A stretch of 21,444 nt of DNA, from assembly GCA_937880175.1 (NCBI GenBank), contig CALFLO010000048.1:1-21444 (forward strand), written 5' to 3'. Within the stretch, counting starts at the first letter, position 1. Every line of letters begins with the position of its first letter. Origin of the DNA: an uncultured Gluconobacter sp. Its GTDB lineage: Bacteria; Pseudomonadota; Alphaproteobacteria; Acetobacterales; Acetobacteraceae. This document shows positions 1 to 9,513 of this stretch, in pieces. The notes under the pieces are model-generated. The model had not been told where the DNA came from and ran no database searches. It was given only the letters and a program-made list of their open reading frames with translations. A program made the translations under genes and the position numbers.

Positions 1-157
1 GCAAAAGCCCCAGCACCGTATCCAGCCCCGCCCGCAGCCGCAGGCCCGGAATCCGTGCGGCAGAGTTCAGAAGCCAGGCCAGCCGCCGGATGCGATCCAG
101 CCTCCGGCGAAGCTCGTCAACACTCATGGGCGGGGAAATCGTTGAAAAATCAGTCAT
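1..157 (-). CDS. DUF4112-like membrane protein, 5' part only
   Basis: Only the first 52 residues are inside the window; the frame runs open off the left edge. The start is the ATG at 157-155, preceded on the minus strand by a clear AGGGGG ribosome binding site about 5 bases upstream. The visible protein begins MTDFSTISPPMSVDEL and continues with an Arg-rich helix and the sequence WLLNSAARIPGLRLRAGLD followed by TVLGLL. This pattern (a leucine/arginine helix, then R-IPG-x-x-x-R-x-GLD-x-x-LGL) is what I know from the start of the DUF4112 family, small membrane proteins of unknown function with two hydrophobic segments further on. Those segments would lie outside the window. A second in-frame ATG at 127-125 is possible but has no comparable ribosome site. 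Family assignment is by memory of the motif and moderately sure; function is unknown. Confidence 0.7.
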   Translation of the reverse strand, partial: MTDFSTISPPMSVDELRRRLDRIRRLAWLLNSAARIPGLRLRAGLDTVLGLL

Positions 158-264
158 GGCACCCCCTATCACGCAACAGCGAAGCGGAAGTTCGTCTTTT
201 TTCCTTGAATAACCGTATCGAAACCCGCCACAGTCTAAGTCAGAAATGTGACAGGAGAGACATC

Positions 265-510
265 ATGAAGGACTCACCGCTCCGCCCGATCCTGCCCCTT
301 CTGGTCGTCGCCGCCCTCGGCGCGCTGACCCCGGCCGTAGCCCATCACGTTACGACATTCCTCGGCCTGTCCGGCATTTTCTGGGCCAGCGCCATGCTGA
401 TGCTTGAAGTCACACTCCTGTGCATCGGCCTCGCCGCCATCCGCCCCACGATCCAGTCGCCCGCCAAGGCCGAGACGACCCTGCACAACCGCGAAACGGT
501 CCTGCGCTGA
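265..510 (+). CDS. small membrane protein, 81 residues
   Basis: The start at ATG 265 is chosen because AGGAGA lies 7 bases upstream; the longer open frame to the left has no ribosome site and would run into the divergent gene's leader. The protein has two hydrophobic stretches: about residues 8-26, ending AVAHH, and about residues 31-59 (GLSGIFWASAML and onward). A polar tail of roughly 20 residues follows. The first stretch could be a cleavable signal peptide (AVA then H) or a membrane helix; the second looks like a true membrane helix. I do not recognise the family. It is divergent from the DUF4112-like gene and lies 76 bases before murJ, so it could share a transcript with murJ, but no functional link can be read from the sequence. 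Confidence 0.7.
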   Translation: MKDSPLRPILPLLVVAALGALTPAVAHHVTTFLGLSGIFWASAMLMLEVTLLCIGLAAIRPTIQSPAKAETTLHNRETVLR

Positions 511-586
511 CACCCATCCGCCACACTGCGTTTTTCCTGTAACGGAGCATATGTCGCGGCACTGAATGTTAGGCTAGGATCAGGAA

Positions 587-2143
587 ATGCTTCGCAATTT
601 CCTGACAGTCGGCAGCTGGACCATGCTTTCGCGTGTCCTCGGCCTCGTTCGTGACCAGATCCTCGCCGCGTTCCTGGGTGCCGGCCCCGTTCAGGATGCC
701 TACCTGATCGCGCTGAGGCTGCCCAACATGTTCCGGCGCCTCTTCGGCGAAGGCGCGTTCAACGCCGCTTTCGTCCCGATGTTCACCGAGCGTTACGAAA
801 CAAAAGGCCCCCAGCCCGCTTTGCGCTTCGCGGGGCAAGCCCTGTCCGGGCTGATGCTCTGGCTGGCCCTGCTGACCGTTCTGGCGGAAATCTTCATGCC
901 GCTGGTCGTGAGCTTCGTCGGCTGGGGCCTCAGTGGCACCCGTTTCGAAACCGCGGTGCACCTGTCGCGAATCACCTTCCCCTACATGATGCTGATCTGC
1001 GGCGCGGCCCTCGTCTCCGGCATTCTCAATGGCCTCGGACGGTTTACAGCCGCAGCCGCAGCCTACGTCACCTTCAACATCATCGGCATCGCGGCGATCC
1101 TCCTCGGCGCCCTGGTCTGGCACAACACCGCCGTCGTCAGCGCCTGGGGCGTCACGCTCTCCGGTGTCGTGCAGTTCGGCGCACTCTACTGGGCCGCCCA
1201 CCGCGCGGGCATGGCGCCCCATCTGACATGGCCGAGCCTGTCCGCGGACATGCGCGCGCTGATGCGCCGCATGGGTCCGGCCCTCGTCGGCTCCGGCGTC
1301 ACCCAGATCAACCTGACCGTGGACATGATCATCGCAACCAAGCTCCCGGTCGGAACGCCTTCGATCCTGTATTTCGCGGACCGCATCAACCAGCTCCCCC
1401 TCGGCGTGCTGGGCTCGGCCGCCGGGACGGCGCTCCTGCCGCTCCTGACACGCCACATCGCCAATAATGACCGCGCCGCCGTCCATTCCAGCATCAACCG
1501 CGCCATCGACTACACGCTGCTTCTGACGCTGCCCGCCATGATCGGCATGATCGTCCTCGCCTCCCCCATCATGGCCGCCCTCTTCAGCTACGGCCATTTC
1601 ACCGTCGCAGACGCGATCCTGTCAGGACAGTGCCTTGAAGCCTACGCTCTGGGGCTACCCGCCTTCGTCCTCATCAAGGTCCTGTCCCCGGCCTTTTTCG
1701 CGGAAGGCGACACCGTCACCCCCGTACGGATCGGCTTCTTCACGCTGGGGCTGAACCTCATCATGAACCTCCTGCTCTATCGCCCGCTCGGCCATATCGG
1801 GCCGCCACTTGCCAGCACGATCGCCGCTTTCGTCAACTGCACACTGCTCGCCGTGATCCTGCACCGGCGCGGCCTCTTCATCGCAGATCCGCTCCTGAAG
1901 GGCCGCGCCACGCGCATCGCGGGTGCCGCCATCATGATGGCCCTGTGGGTCGCCGCGGCCGAAAAACTCGCAGCTCCCGGCCTGCCGTACTGGCACGGCG
2001 TGTGGCGCATGGGCATGCTCATGGCCCTGATCGTCTTTGGCATGCTGATTTACGCCGTGATGCTCGACGCCCTGAAAGTGGTGCGCCTGCGTGACGCCAC
2101 CGTGGCTTTGCAGACACGCCTGAACCGCCGACGCGCCCGCTGA
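587..2143 (+). CDS. murJ: MurJ lipid II flippase
   Basis: This is a 518-residue polytopic inner-membrane protein of the MOP superfamily. MurJ moves the peptidoglycan precursor lipid II from the inner to the outer face of the membrane. The N-terminus is diagnostic: MLRNFLTVGSWTMLSRVLG, then LVRD, then DAYLIALRLPNMFRRLFGEG. Residues R16, R22, D23, D37, R50 and E55 sit at the positions of the conserved charged residues of Escherichia coli MurJ (R18, R24, D25, D39, R52, E57) with a constant offset of two. About 14 hydrophobic segments follow to the C-terminus, and the length is normal for the family. The ATG at 587 has AGGA 7 bases upstream. mutS follows after 95 bases that contain a small hairpin. 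Many relatives place murJ after glnD; here it comes before mutS and glnD. Confidence 0.96.
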   Translation: MLRNFLTVGSWTMLSRVLGLVRDQILAAFLGAGPVQDAYLIALRLPNMFRRLFGEGAFNAAFVPMFTERYETKGPQPALRFAGQALSGLMLWLALLTVLAEIFMPLVVSFVGWGLSGTRFETAVHLSRITFPYMMLICGAALVSGILNGLGRFTAAAAAYVTFNIIGIAAILLGALVWHNTAVVSAWGVTLSGVVQFGALYWAAHRAGMAPHLTWPSLSADMRALMRRMGPALVGSGVTQINLTVDMIIATKLPVGTPSILYFADRINQLPLGVLGSAAGTALLPLLTRHIANNDRAAVHSSINRAIDYTLLLTLPAMIGMIVLASPIMAALFSYGHFTVADAILSGQCLEAYALGLPAFVLIKVLSPAFFAEGDTVTPVRIGFFTLGLNLIMNLLLYRPLGHIGPPLASTIAAFVNCTLLAVILHRRGLFIADPLLKGRATRIAGAAIMMALWVAAAEKLAAPGLPYWHGVWRMGMLMALIVFGMLIYAVMLDALKVVRLRDATVALQTRLNRRRAR

Positions 2144-2151
2144 CCCCTCCG

Positions 2152-2171
2152 TGCCGGTTCACACACCGGCA
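2152..2171 (+). terminator. weak hairpin between murJ and mutS
   Basis: There is a perfect 7-base inverted repeat, TGCCGGT / ACCGGCA, with a 6-base loop, 9 bases after the murJ stop codon. No run of T follows directly; the nearest T-rich stretch is TTATTTT about 10 bases downstream. It could be a weak terminator or an mRNA-stabilising stem. It is listed because it is the only structure in this gap. Confidence 0.3.
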
Positions 2172-2238
2172 AGGAGACGTTATTTTCCCATCCCCTTCCC
2201 GAAGTGACAGCCCGGAGACCGGACCCATCGGCACCTTC

Positions 2239-4890
2239 ATGCCCCTGCCCACCGCTGAAAATGCCAGCCCTGCGATGGCCCAGTGGTTCGATCTCAAACA
2301 TCAGGAACCCGACGCCCTCCTGTTCTTCCGCATGGGCGATTTCTACGAGCTGTTTTTCTCCGATGCGCAGGCCGCTGCCATGGCGCTCGACATCGCCCTG
2401 ACCGCCCGCGGCTCCCATCAGGGCGAGCCGATCCCCATGTGCGGCGTCCCCGTCGCCGCTGCCCCGGCCTATCTGTCGCGCCTGATCCGTCGCGGCTTCC
2501 GCGTCGCCGTCGCCGAACAGACACAGACCCCCCCGAAAAAAGGCGAAAAACCGCAGAAAGGCCCACTGTCCCGCGCCATCGTCCGCGTCGTCACCCCCGG
2601 CACCCTGACCGAAGACGAACTGCTCGAAGCCGGACGCGCCAACCTGCTCCTCGCCATTGCCCGCAGCCCGGAAAAACGCACGAAAACGATCGGCGCAGCC
2701 TGGATCGACATCTCCACGGGCGCCTTCGAAACCGCCTCGGTCCCGGAAACCGCCCTGCCAGAACTGATGGCCCGGCTCGACGCCGCCGAGATCCTGTCCG
2801 AACCCGACCTGATCCCCCCTGATTACGCGTCGCGTCTGGCCCCTGTCGCAGTCCCGCCCACGCTCGACAGCGCCCGCACCCTCGTGGCCCGCGCCTATGG
2901 CGTCGCCCAGATCGACGCCCTCGGAGACTTCCCGCCCGAACAGGCTATCGCCTGCGCCATCGCCCTGAACTACGTCCAGCGCAGTCAGGCCGGAGCACTC
3001 CCACGCCTGTCGCGCCCCATCCCGCAGGGCACGGACGGCGTTCTCGGCATCGACCCGGCCACCCGCGCCAGCCTCGACATCCTCCGCACCCGTGACGGCG
3101 AGACGAAACACAGCCTCCTCGGCGCCGTCACCCGCACCGCCACAGCCGCAGGCTCCCGCCTCCTCGCCCAGTGGCTCGCCTCCCCCCTGACCGACGCCAC
3201 CGCGATCACGGACCGCCAGAACGGCTGGCTTTGGCTGCAATCCATCCCCGGCCTGTCCGGCGCACTCGGCGACATCCTGCGCCGCACGCCAGACCCGGCC
3301 CGCGCCCTGGGCCGCATCTCCGCCGGACGTGGCCAGCCCCGCGATCTCGCCGCCATCCGCGACACACTGATCGCCGCCAACGACATCACAGCCCTCTTCC
3401 AGCCCGTCTGCGCCCCCAACACGCCCACACTGATCCGCACCCTCACCGCAGGCCTGTACGGCCGCGCCGATACCCTGCTGGAACAGCTTCAGGCCGCCGT
3501 CGCCGAAACCCTGCCCGCCCGGATCGAGGACGGCGGCTTTATCGCCCCCGGCTACAACGCGGAGCTGGACCGCTATCGCGGCCTGCGCGACGAAAGCCGC
3601 CGCATCATCGCCACCATGCAGGGCGAGCTGTCCGAAAAATTCGGCATCTCGAACCTCAAGATCAAACACCACGCGCAACTCGGCTACGTCATCGAAGTCC
3701 CGTCCGCAGCAGGCACGAAACTGCGCGACAACCCCGAACTGTCCTTCCGTCAGGGCACGGCCAGCCTCGCCCGCTTCTCCACGGAAGAGCTCGCCGGTCT
3801 GGACCGCGCGATCCTCGAAGCCGCCGACAAGGCCTCCGCGCTCGAACGCCGCATTTTCGCCGAGCTCTGCGCCCGCATCCTGCAAACCCCGGCCCTCGAT
3901 GACGTCGCGGAGTTTTTGGCTCTCGCCGACGTCCTGCGCTCCTGCGGCCTGCTCGCGGAAGGCGGCTCTTGGTGCCGCCCCACCGTTACGGACGGCACGG
4001 AGTTCAGCCTCGTCGCCTGCCGGCACCCGGTCGTTGAAGCCGCACTGGCCGAATCGGGAAGCGCGGATGCCCGCTTCATCCCCAATGACTGCGCCCTGCC
4101 ACCCGAACACCGCGCCATGCTGCTCACGGGGCCGAACATGGCGGGCAAATCGACCTTCCTGCGACAGACCGCCCTCGCCGTCATCCTTGCGCAGGCAGGC
4201 CTCCCCGTTCCCGCGAAAGAAGCCCATATCGGCGTCGTGGACCGCCTGTTCTCCCGCGTTGGCGGCGCGGACGACCTCGCCCGGGGCCGCTCGACCTTCA
4301 TGGTCGAAATGACCGAGACGGCAGCGATTCTCAATCAGGCCGGTCCGAAGTCCCTCGTCGTCGTGGACGAGATCGGCCGTGGCACCGCAACCCTTGACGG
4401 ATTGTCCATCGCATGGGCAACGCTCGAAGCCCTGCACACCCAGCTCGGCTCGCGGACAATCTTTGCAACACATTTCCATGAACTCGGCGCCCTGACCGAA
4501 TTTCTCCCCCGTCTCGCCCCCTACACGATGGCCGTGAAAGAGTGGCGCGGCGAGGTGATCTTCCAGCACGAGGTCCGCCCCGGTGCCGCCCGCAAGAGCT
4601 GGGGCCTGCATGTCGCAAAACTGGCGGGAATCCCCCAATCCGTCGTCAATCGCGCCAGCCGCCTCCTCACCCAGTTCGAGCGCGAACAGGCCGATTCCCG
4701 CTCGTCCCTGCCGCTTTTCGAAGCAGTGGCGGAGCCCGAAACACCCCCTCAGACCGACACCATAACGCCCCCCGCGCCCACCCCGCTGGAAGACGCGATC
4801 CGGGCTCTGAACCCCGATGATCTCTCTCCCCGCGACGCGCTGGATGCGTTATACAATCTGAAACGCCTCGCCTCAGGAAACGGCACTTGA
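2239..4890 (+). CDS. mutS: DNA mismatch repair protein MutS
   Basis: This 883-residue protein is the mismatch-recognition ATPase that works with MutL. The N-terminal mismatch-binding motif is present: MGDFYELFF with F35 and E37, the Phe-X-Glu pair that stacks on and contacts the mispaired base. The connector, lever and clamp domains follow. The ABC-type ATPase carries Walker A GPNMAGKS at residues 631-638, Walker B VVVDEIGRG with D710 and E711, and the FATHFHEL switch near residue 743. The C-terminal segment includes LHVAKLAGIPQSVVNRAS, typical of the dimerising helix-turn-helix. Length fits the family. ATG 2239 is the first start in frame, but no close ribosome site is visible (GGAG lies about 21 bases upstream), so initiation may be weak. 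The stop codon overlaps the likely glnD start. Confidence 0.98.
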   Translation: MPLPTAENASPAMAQWFDLKHQEPDALLFFRMGDFYELFFSDAQAAAMALDIALTARGSHQGEPIPMCGVPVAAAPAYLSRLIRRGFRVAVAEQTQTPPKKGEKPQKGPLSRAIVRVVTPGTLTEDELLEAGRANLLLAIARSPEKRTKTIGAAWIDISTGAFETASVPETALPELMARLDAAEILSEPDLIPPDYASRLAPVAVPPTLDSARTLVARAYGVAQIDALGDFPPEQAIACAIALNYVQRSQAGALPRLSRPIPQGTDGVLGIDPATRASLDILRTRDGETKHSLLGAVTRTATAAGSRLLAQWLASPLTDATAITDRQNGWLWLQSIPGLSGALGDILRRTPDPARALGRISAGRGQPRDLAAIRDTLIAANDITALFQPVCAPNTPTLIRTLTAGLYGRADTLLEQLQAAVAETLPARIEDGGFIAPGYNAELDRYRGLRDESRRIIATMQGELSEKFGISNLKIKHHAQLGYVIEVPSAAGTKLRDNPELSFRQGTASLARFSTEELAGLDRAILEAADKASALERRIFAELCARILQTPALDDVAEFLALADVLRSCGLLAEGGSWCRPTVTDGTEFSLVACRHPVVEAALAESGSADARFIPNDCALPPEHRAMLLTGPNMAGKSTFLRQTALAVILAQAGLPVPAKEAHIGVVDRLFSRVGGADDLARGRSTFMVEMTETAAILNQAGPKSLVVVDEIGRGTATLDGLSIAWATLEALHTQLGSRTIFATHFHELGALTEFLPRLAPYTMAVKEWRGEVIFQHEVRPGAARKSWGLHVAKLAGIPQSVVNRASRLLTQFEREQADSRSSLPLFEAVAEPETPPQTDTITPPAPTPLEDAIRALNPDDLSPRDALDALYNLKRLASGNGT

Positions 4891-7736
4891 AAGAAAACTC
4901 TTTCTGGGGCGAAACTCCCTCTCTTTCCTTCGCTGACGATACGGATAAGCCCCTGTCTGACCGAACCGCCTCCCCCCCGTGCGACCCGGCCTCCTCCCTG
5001 CAGTCCGCTCTCGATACGGCTGCGGCACAGGGGCAGACAACACGTGAAAACGTGCTCTCCATCCTGCGTCGGCATCTGGGCAGCGGAAACGCCACTGTCC
5101 GCCATGAGTTCGAAAAGCGCAGGATGTCGGGAATCGACGCCGCCCGCGCCCTCGCCCATCAGGCCGACGAAATGGTCTGCGCGCTGGCCGACCTCGCCGC
5201 ACAGAAACATCAGTCTCCCGGCGAACCGCTCTGCCTCTGCGCCACCGGCGGATATGGCGCAGGGCTTCTCGCCCCCTTCAGCGATATCGACATCCTCTTC
5301 CTGATCCCCGGCGACCCGACCCCGGCCATGACCGCCCGGATCGAGTTCATCCTGTACGCCCTGTGGGATCTCGGCCTGCGCGTCGGCCATGCCACGCGCT
5401 CCATCGCCGACTGCGTCCGCGACGCCGATACCGACCTCACCATCCGCACCGCCCTGCTGGACCTGCGTTTCCTGCACGGCGAACGCAGTCTGGCCCGCGA
5501 CCTGCGCTGCGCCCTCGGCGCGGACCTGCAGAACGACCGGCTGTGCGAATTCGTCATGGGCAAGATCGGCGAACGCGAACAGCGTCACCGCCGCTTCGGC
5601 GACAATCCCTACATGGTCGAGCCGAACATCAAGGAAGGCCGCGGCGGCCTGCGGGACTTGCAAACCCTGAACTGGATGGGCCGCGCCGCTCTCGGCTGCG
5701 CTGTCTCGACACCGGACCGCAACGGTAAACCCGCCGAGGCCCCCCAGACCCCCTCCTTCGCATCCTTCGGTCTTCTGACGGAACGTGAAGCGCATCGCGC
5801 CCGCCGGTCATGGGACTTCCTGTGGACCGTCCGCCTGCACCTGCACTACATCACCGGCCGCGCCGAAGAACGCCTGACCTTTGACGTCCAGCCCGTCATC
5901 GGTGGCCGCATGGGTTACGCCACCCATGGCCGCCAGCGCGGCGTCGAACGCTTCATGCGCCACTATTTCCTGACCGCCCGCGACGTCATGCGCCTCACCA
6001 GCGTCCTGCAACCCGTCGTGCTGATGCATCTTCAGGACCAGACCACGGGCGAGCCTCCCAAAGTCGTCCCCGGCCCCGAAGAGTTCCAGACCATCGCCGG
6101 CCGCATCTGCCCCATCGAGCCCGTGACGTTTGCGGCCCAGCCCCGCGAGATGTTCCGCCTGCTCGACTGCGGCCGCCGCCACGACCTGCCCCTGCACCCC
6201 ATCGCGATGCAGCAGATCATCCGCAACGAACGCCACGCCGTCACCCTACGAGACGATCCCGAAACCGCAAAAATTTTCCTGGACCTGCTCTGCGAGCCGA
6301 GCGCAGACGAAACCAAAGCCGTCCCGTTCTGGCTCCCGATCCTGAACGAAACCGGCCTGTTGGGCCGCCTCCTGCCGGACTGGTCCCGCGTCGTCGGGCA
6401 GATGCAGTTCGACAGCTACCATATCTATACGGTCGACGAGCACATCGTCGAAGCCGTCCGCATGATGGGCCAGATCGAAGCCGGACGCATGGCGGACGAG
6501 ATCCCCCTGGCCTACACGCTGGCCAGCGATATCCGCTCCCGTCGCGCGCTTTACGTCGCCGTCCTGCTACACGATATCGGCAAGGGACGCGGCGGCGACC
6601 ATTCCGAAATCGGCGCCGACCTCGCGCTGACGATCTGCCCACAACTCGGCCTCGACCCCGAAGAAACCGACACCGTTTCCTGGCTGGTCCTGCACCATCT
6701 GCTGCTGTCCCAGACCGCCTTCACCCGCGACATCGACGATCCCCGCACAATCCTCGACCTCGCCGACACCATCCAGTCCCCCGAACGCCTGCGCCTGCTG
6801 CTTCTCCTGACCATCGCCGACATGCGCGCCGTCAGCCCGAAGGTCTGGAACGCCTGGAAAGCCACCCTGCTCCGCGAGCTTTTCTCCCGCGTCGCCGAGG
6901 TTCTGGAAGGCGGACTGGCCGCCACCGAACGCGACAGCCGCGTCAACCACGCCCGCGAACTCGCCCGCGACGGCCTTACCGGCACCCTGCCGGAAAGCAG
7001 CATCGACCGCTTTCTGGACCTCGGCTATCCAAGCTACTGGCTCGGCTTCGATACCGACACCCAGATGCGCCACGCCCGCATGGTCCACGATTCGGACCGC
7101 TACCGCTCCCCCGTCACGGTCGAAGCCTTCCCCATCCCCGAACGCGGCGTCACCGAACTCACGGTCCTCTGCGCCGACCATCCGGGCCTGTTCTCCCAGA
7201 TCGCAGGCGCTCTCGCCGTCGCAGGCGCCTCCATCGTGGACGCCCGCATCCACACACTGAGCGACGGCATGGCGCTTGACACCTTCTGGGTACAGGACGG
7301 CGAAGGCTGCTCCTTCGAGGAACCCCATCAACTCGGCCGCCTCAACCATCTCGTGGAACAGGCGCTTTCGGGCCGCCTCGACATCCGCAAGGGCATCGAG
7401 GACGCCAGCCATCACAGCACCTCACGCCGGATGCGCGCGATCCACGTCCCACCCCGCGTCGTCATCGACAACACGGCTTCGGACCGTCACACGGTCATCG
7501 AAGTCAACGGCCGCGACCGCCCCGGCCTGCTGCACGACATCACATCCGCCCTCAGCAGCCAGTCCCTCCAGATCTCCTCGGCCCATATCACGACCTACGG
7601 CATGCGCGCCGTGGACGTGTTCTACGTCCGCGACCTGCTGGGCCTGAAAATCACCGATCCGGTCCGCCTCGCCCGCCTGCGCGAAACCCTGCTCGCTTCC
7701 CTGACAAGCCCGCCGGTCACAGCTCCTGTAACCTGA
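4887..7736 (+). CDS. glnD: PII uridylyltransferase / uridylyl-removing enzyme GlnD
   Basis: This 949-residue bifunctional enzyme attaches UMP to PII proteins under nitrogen limitation and removes it when glutamine is high. Domains in order: a nucleotidyltransferase domain with GGYGAGLLAPFSDID at residues 121-135 (metal-binding D133 and D135); the KEGRGGLRDLQ motif near residue 250; an HD phosphohydrolase domain with LLHDIGKGRGGDHSEIG (H562, D563); and two C-terminal ACT domains that sense glutamine, starting near residue 756 (VLCADHPGLFSQIAGALA) and residue 868 (VNGRDRPGLLHDITSAL). All expected catalytic motifs are intact. The only plausible start near the N-terminus is TTG 4887, which shares four bases (TTGA) with the mutS stop. 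This suggests translational coupling, but the exact start is less certain than the identity. The 3' end overlaps the convergent TPR gene by 20 bases. Confidence 0.96.
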   Translation: MKENSFWGETPSLSFADDTDKPLSDRTASPPCDPASSLQSALDTAAAQGQTTRENVLSILRRHLGSGNATVRHEFEKRRMSGIDAARALAHQADEMVCALADLAAQKHQSPGEPLCLCATGGYGAGLLAPFSDIDILFLIPGDPTPAMTARIEFILYALWDLGLRVGHATRSIADCVRDADTDLTIRTALLDLRFLHGERSLARDLRCALGADLQNDRLCEFVMGKIGEREQRHRRFGDNPYMVEPNIKEGRGGLRDLQTLNWMGRAALGCAVSTPDRNGKPAEAPQTPSFASFGLLTEREAHRARRSWDFLWTVRLHLHYITGRAEERLTFDVQPVIGGRMGYATHGRQRGVERFMRHYFLTARDVMRLTSVLQPVVLMHLQDQTTGEPPKVVPGPEEFQTIAGRICPIEPVTFAAQPREMFRLLDCGRRHDLPLHPIAMQQIIRNERHAVTLRDDPETAKIFLDLLCEPSADETKAVPFWLPILNETGLLGRLLPDWSRVVGQMQFDSYHIYTVDEHIVEAVRMMGQIEAGRMADEIPLAYTLASDIRSRRALYVAVLLHDIGKGRGGDHSEIGADLALTICPQLGLDPEETDTVSWLVLHHLLLSQTAFTRDIDDPRTILDLADTIQSPERLRLLLLLTIADMRAVSPKVWNAWKATLLRELFSRVAEVLEGGLAATERDSRVNHARELARDGLTGTLPESSIDRFLDLGYPSYWLGFDTDTQMRHARMVHDSDRYRSPVTVEAFPIPERGVTELTVLCADHPGLFSQIAGALAVAGASIVDARIHTLSDGMALDTFWVQDGEGCSFEEPHQLGRLNHLVEQALSGRLDIRKGIEDASHHSTSRRMRAIHVPPRVVIDNTASDRHTVIEVNGRDRPGLLHDITSALSSQSLQISSAHITTYGMRAVDVFYVRDLLGLKITDPVRLARLRETLLASLTSPPVTAPVT

Positions 7737-9399
7737 GCCCGGCCACGACGTCCCGCAGTACAGCCTCCCATCCCGCGGCAACCGCCGCACCGGATGGTGG
7801 CCGAAACTGCCGGACGTCCCCATACCAGGCCACGTCCTTCCAGCGCCAGTCGCCGCCTTCGCGGTTGAGCAGCCATAATGGTCGTCCCAGCGCGGCCGCC
7901 ATATGCGCGACCAGCGTATCCACACTGATCACCAGCGCACACCGCCCCACCTGCCGCGCCAGATCCTCAGGCGTCTCCAGCGACACCCGCTCCATCCACT
8001 CCGGCGCATCGCCCGGCTGAAGCGCGACAAACCGCACGCCACGAACCTGCCGCAACGCCTCCAGACACCCGACCGGAACCGACCGCCTGCGATCAAACCG
8101 GTAGGACGGATTCCCCGACCAGCAGACCCCGATCCGCCCGGCCTCAGGCTTTTCCGCAACCGCCAGATACGGCTCCGTTGACGGCACATCCGCCATCCCC
8201 AGAATAACAGGCAGACTCAAAAGACTGACTTCCGCCGCCACCGGCCCTTCTGCGGAAAGGATCCGCTCCTGATCGAGTCCCGGCAGCAGTTCCGCCAGCG
8301 CCGCCGTCCGGAACCGCAGCCGCAATGGCCGCAGCTTTGCCGCCTGCGTCAGGAATCGCAGAAACTGCACCTCATCGCCCAGCCCCTGCTCCCCAACGAT
8401 GGCCACAGGCTCCGCTCCTGCCGAGCCATCCCATTGCGGAACCTCCGAAACCAGCCCCAGCAGAACGCGACGGCTCTCGAAATCCCGCCACCCTTCCGCA
8501 AACCGCCCCTGCCCCAGCAGAATGGTCGCCCGGTTAAACCGCGCCCGCTCCGCTTCCTCGCCCTTTTCACGCGCCACAATCGCCGAGAAAAGCGCCTCTG
8601 CCTCATCCAGTCGTCCGATTTCCATCAGGAGCGTCCCCAGACTATTGGCAATCCGTCCATCCGACGGCCGCAGGGCCAGCGCCTCCCGCAGCGTCCCGCA
8701 GGCCGCGAGAAGATCGCCCAGCGCCATCTCCACCAGCCCCAGGCTGTTGAACGTCTCAGCCGTCCGCGCCCCGGCCTCACAGGCCCGCAGCAGAACATCC
8801 CGCGCGTCCTCAAACGCATTAGCCGCAAAAAGCGCAGCTCCCAGATTGGCCAGCGCAGCCCCATCCGAAGGCCTGCGACTCACAACCAGCCGAAACTGCC
8901 GCACCGCCGCCGCCGCCCGTCCGTCATCAAGACAGATCGTTCCGAGCTGCGTTCTCACATTAATGTCATCTGCCGACAGAGACGCCGCTTTTTCCAGCGA
9001 TTCACACGCCTCGATACGCCGCCCCAGCGCCAGCAACGCCTCACCCAGCGCCACATACGCCCGGGGATCGGAAGGCTGGAGCAGCACGGCCACATGCGCT
9101 GCGGCCCGCGCTGCCTCCGCATGCCCCTGCGCCAGCAAGGCCAGAGCGAGCGTCAGATGCATCCGCGCTTTCCGGTCGGGAGAAACGCCACTTTTCTGCA
9201 ATGCCCGCCCAACCAGAGCAATGGCCGTCGCATCCTGCCCACAGGCCCGTGCCAGACAGGCCATGCCATGCAGAGCATCGGGCTGGCCGGGCTCATCCGC
9301 CAGAATGGCGCGAAAGCCCGCTTCCGCACCGAGCAGATCTCCGGCGCTGAAACAGGCAAAGGCGGCCTCGGTCGGGTCGGATGGGAACAGAGATGTCAT
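7717..9399 (-). CDS. TPR protein with C-terminal glycosyltransferase-like domain
   Basis: With the ATG at 9399 the protein has 560 residues; GTG codons at 9402 and 9417 are alternative starts in the same frame, and the sequence GTGGAG just before supports initiation at 9402 or 9399. The N-terminal half (to about residue 290) is a chain of helical tetratricopeptide repeats rich in Ala and Leu, with recurrent G-x-x-x-x-A and A-x-x-x-L-x-P spacing. The C-terminal half carries the signature set of TPR-linked GT9/GT-B-like domains: GEQGLGDEVQFLRFL near residue 335, IGVCWSGNPSYRFDRRRSVP, VISVDTLVAHMAAALGRPLW near residue 490, then DWRW. Such proteins are thought to be cytoplasmic sugar transferases or relatives, often near cell-surface or flagellar genes, but none of those lie here. 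Substrate and acceptor cannot be inferred. Confidence 0.85.
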   Translation of the reverse strand: MTSLFPSDPTEAAFACFSAGDLLGAEAGFRAILADEPGQPDALHGMACLARACGQDATAIALVGRALQKSGVSPDRKARMHLTLALALLAQGHAEAARAAAHVAVLLQPSDPRAYVALGEALLALGRRIEACESLEKAASLSADDINVRTQLGTICLDDGRAAAAVRQFRLVVSRRPSDGAALANLGAALFAANAFEDARDVLLRACEAGARTAETFNSLGLVEMALGDLLAACGTLREALALRPSDGRIANSLGTLLMEIGRLDEAEALFSAIVAREKGEEAERARFNRATILLGQGRFAEGWRDFESRRVLLGLVSEVPQWDGSAGAEPVAIVGEQGLGDEVQFLRFLTQAAKLRPLRLRFRTAALAELLPGLDQERILSAEGPVAAEVSLLSLPVILGMADVPSTEPYLAVAEKPEAGRIGVCWSGNPSYRFDRRRSVPVGCLEALRQVRGVRFVALQPGDAPEWMERVSLETPEDLARQVGRCALVISVDTLVAHMAAALGRPLWLLNREGGDWRWKDVAWYGDVRQFRPPSGAAVAAGWEAVLRDVVAGLRLQEL

Positions 9400-9513
9400 C
9401 ACTATTTCGTGCTCCACAATTCACCGAAAAACCTGCTGGACGCGCGTTAACGAAGTTTTCACAGTTCTTTAGTCAATATGGCACATCTTGACGGAGTCAG
9501 AGGTTTCCAGACG

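Noticed and set aside
203..228. TTGAAT as a -35 element for the 81-residue protein gene
   Set aside because: No matching -10 box lies 16-18 bases downstream; the nearest candidate (TCTAAG) is 23 bases away.
569..1597. Long minus-strand open frame opposite murJ
   Set aside because: Low-complexity Gly/Asp/His-rich translation lacking any fold-like pattern, opposite a certain membrane protein gene.
2050..4638. Very long open frame on the minus strand opposite mutS
   Set aside because: It is a by-product of strong C-ending codon bias in mutS on the other strand; the translation is Gly/Ala/Asp/Glu-rich without motifs, and mutS is beyond doubt.
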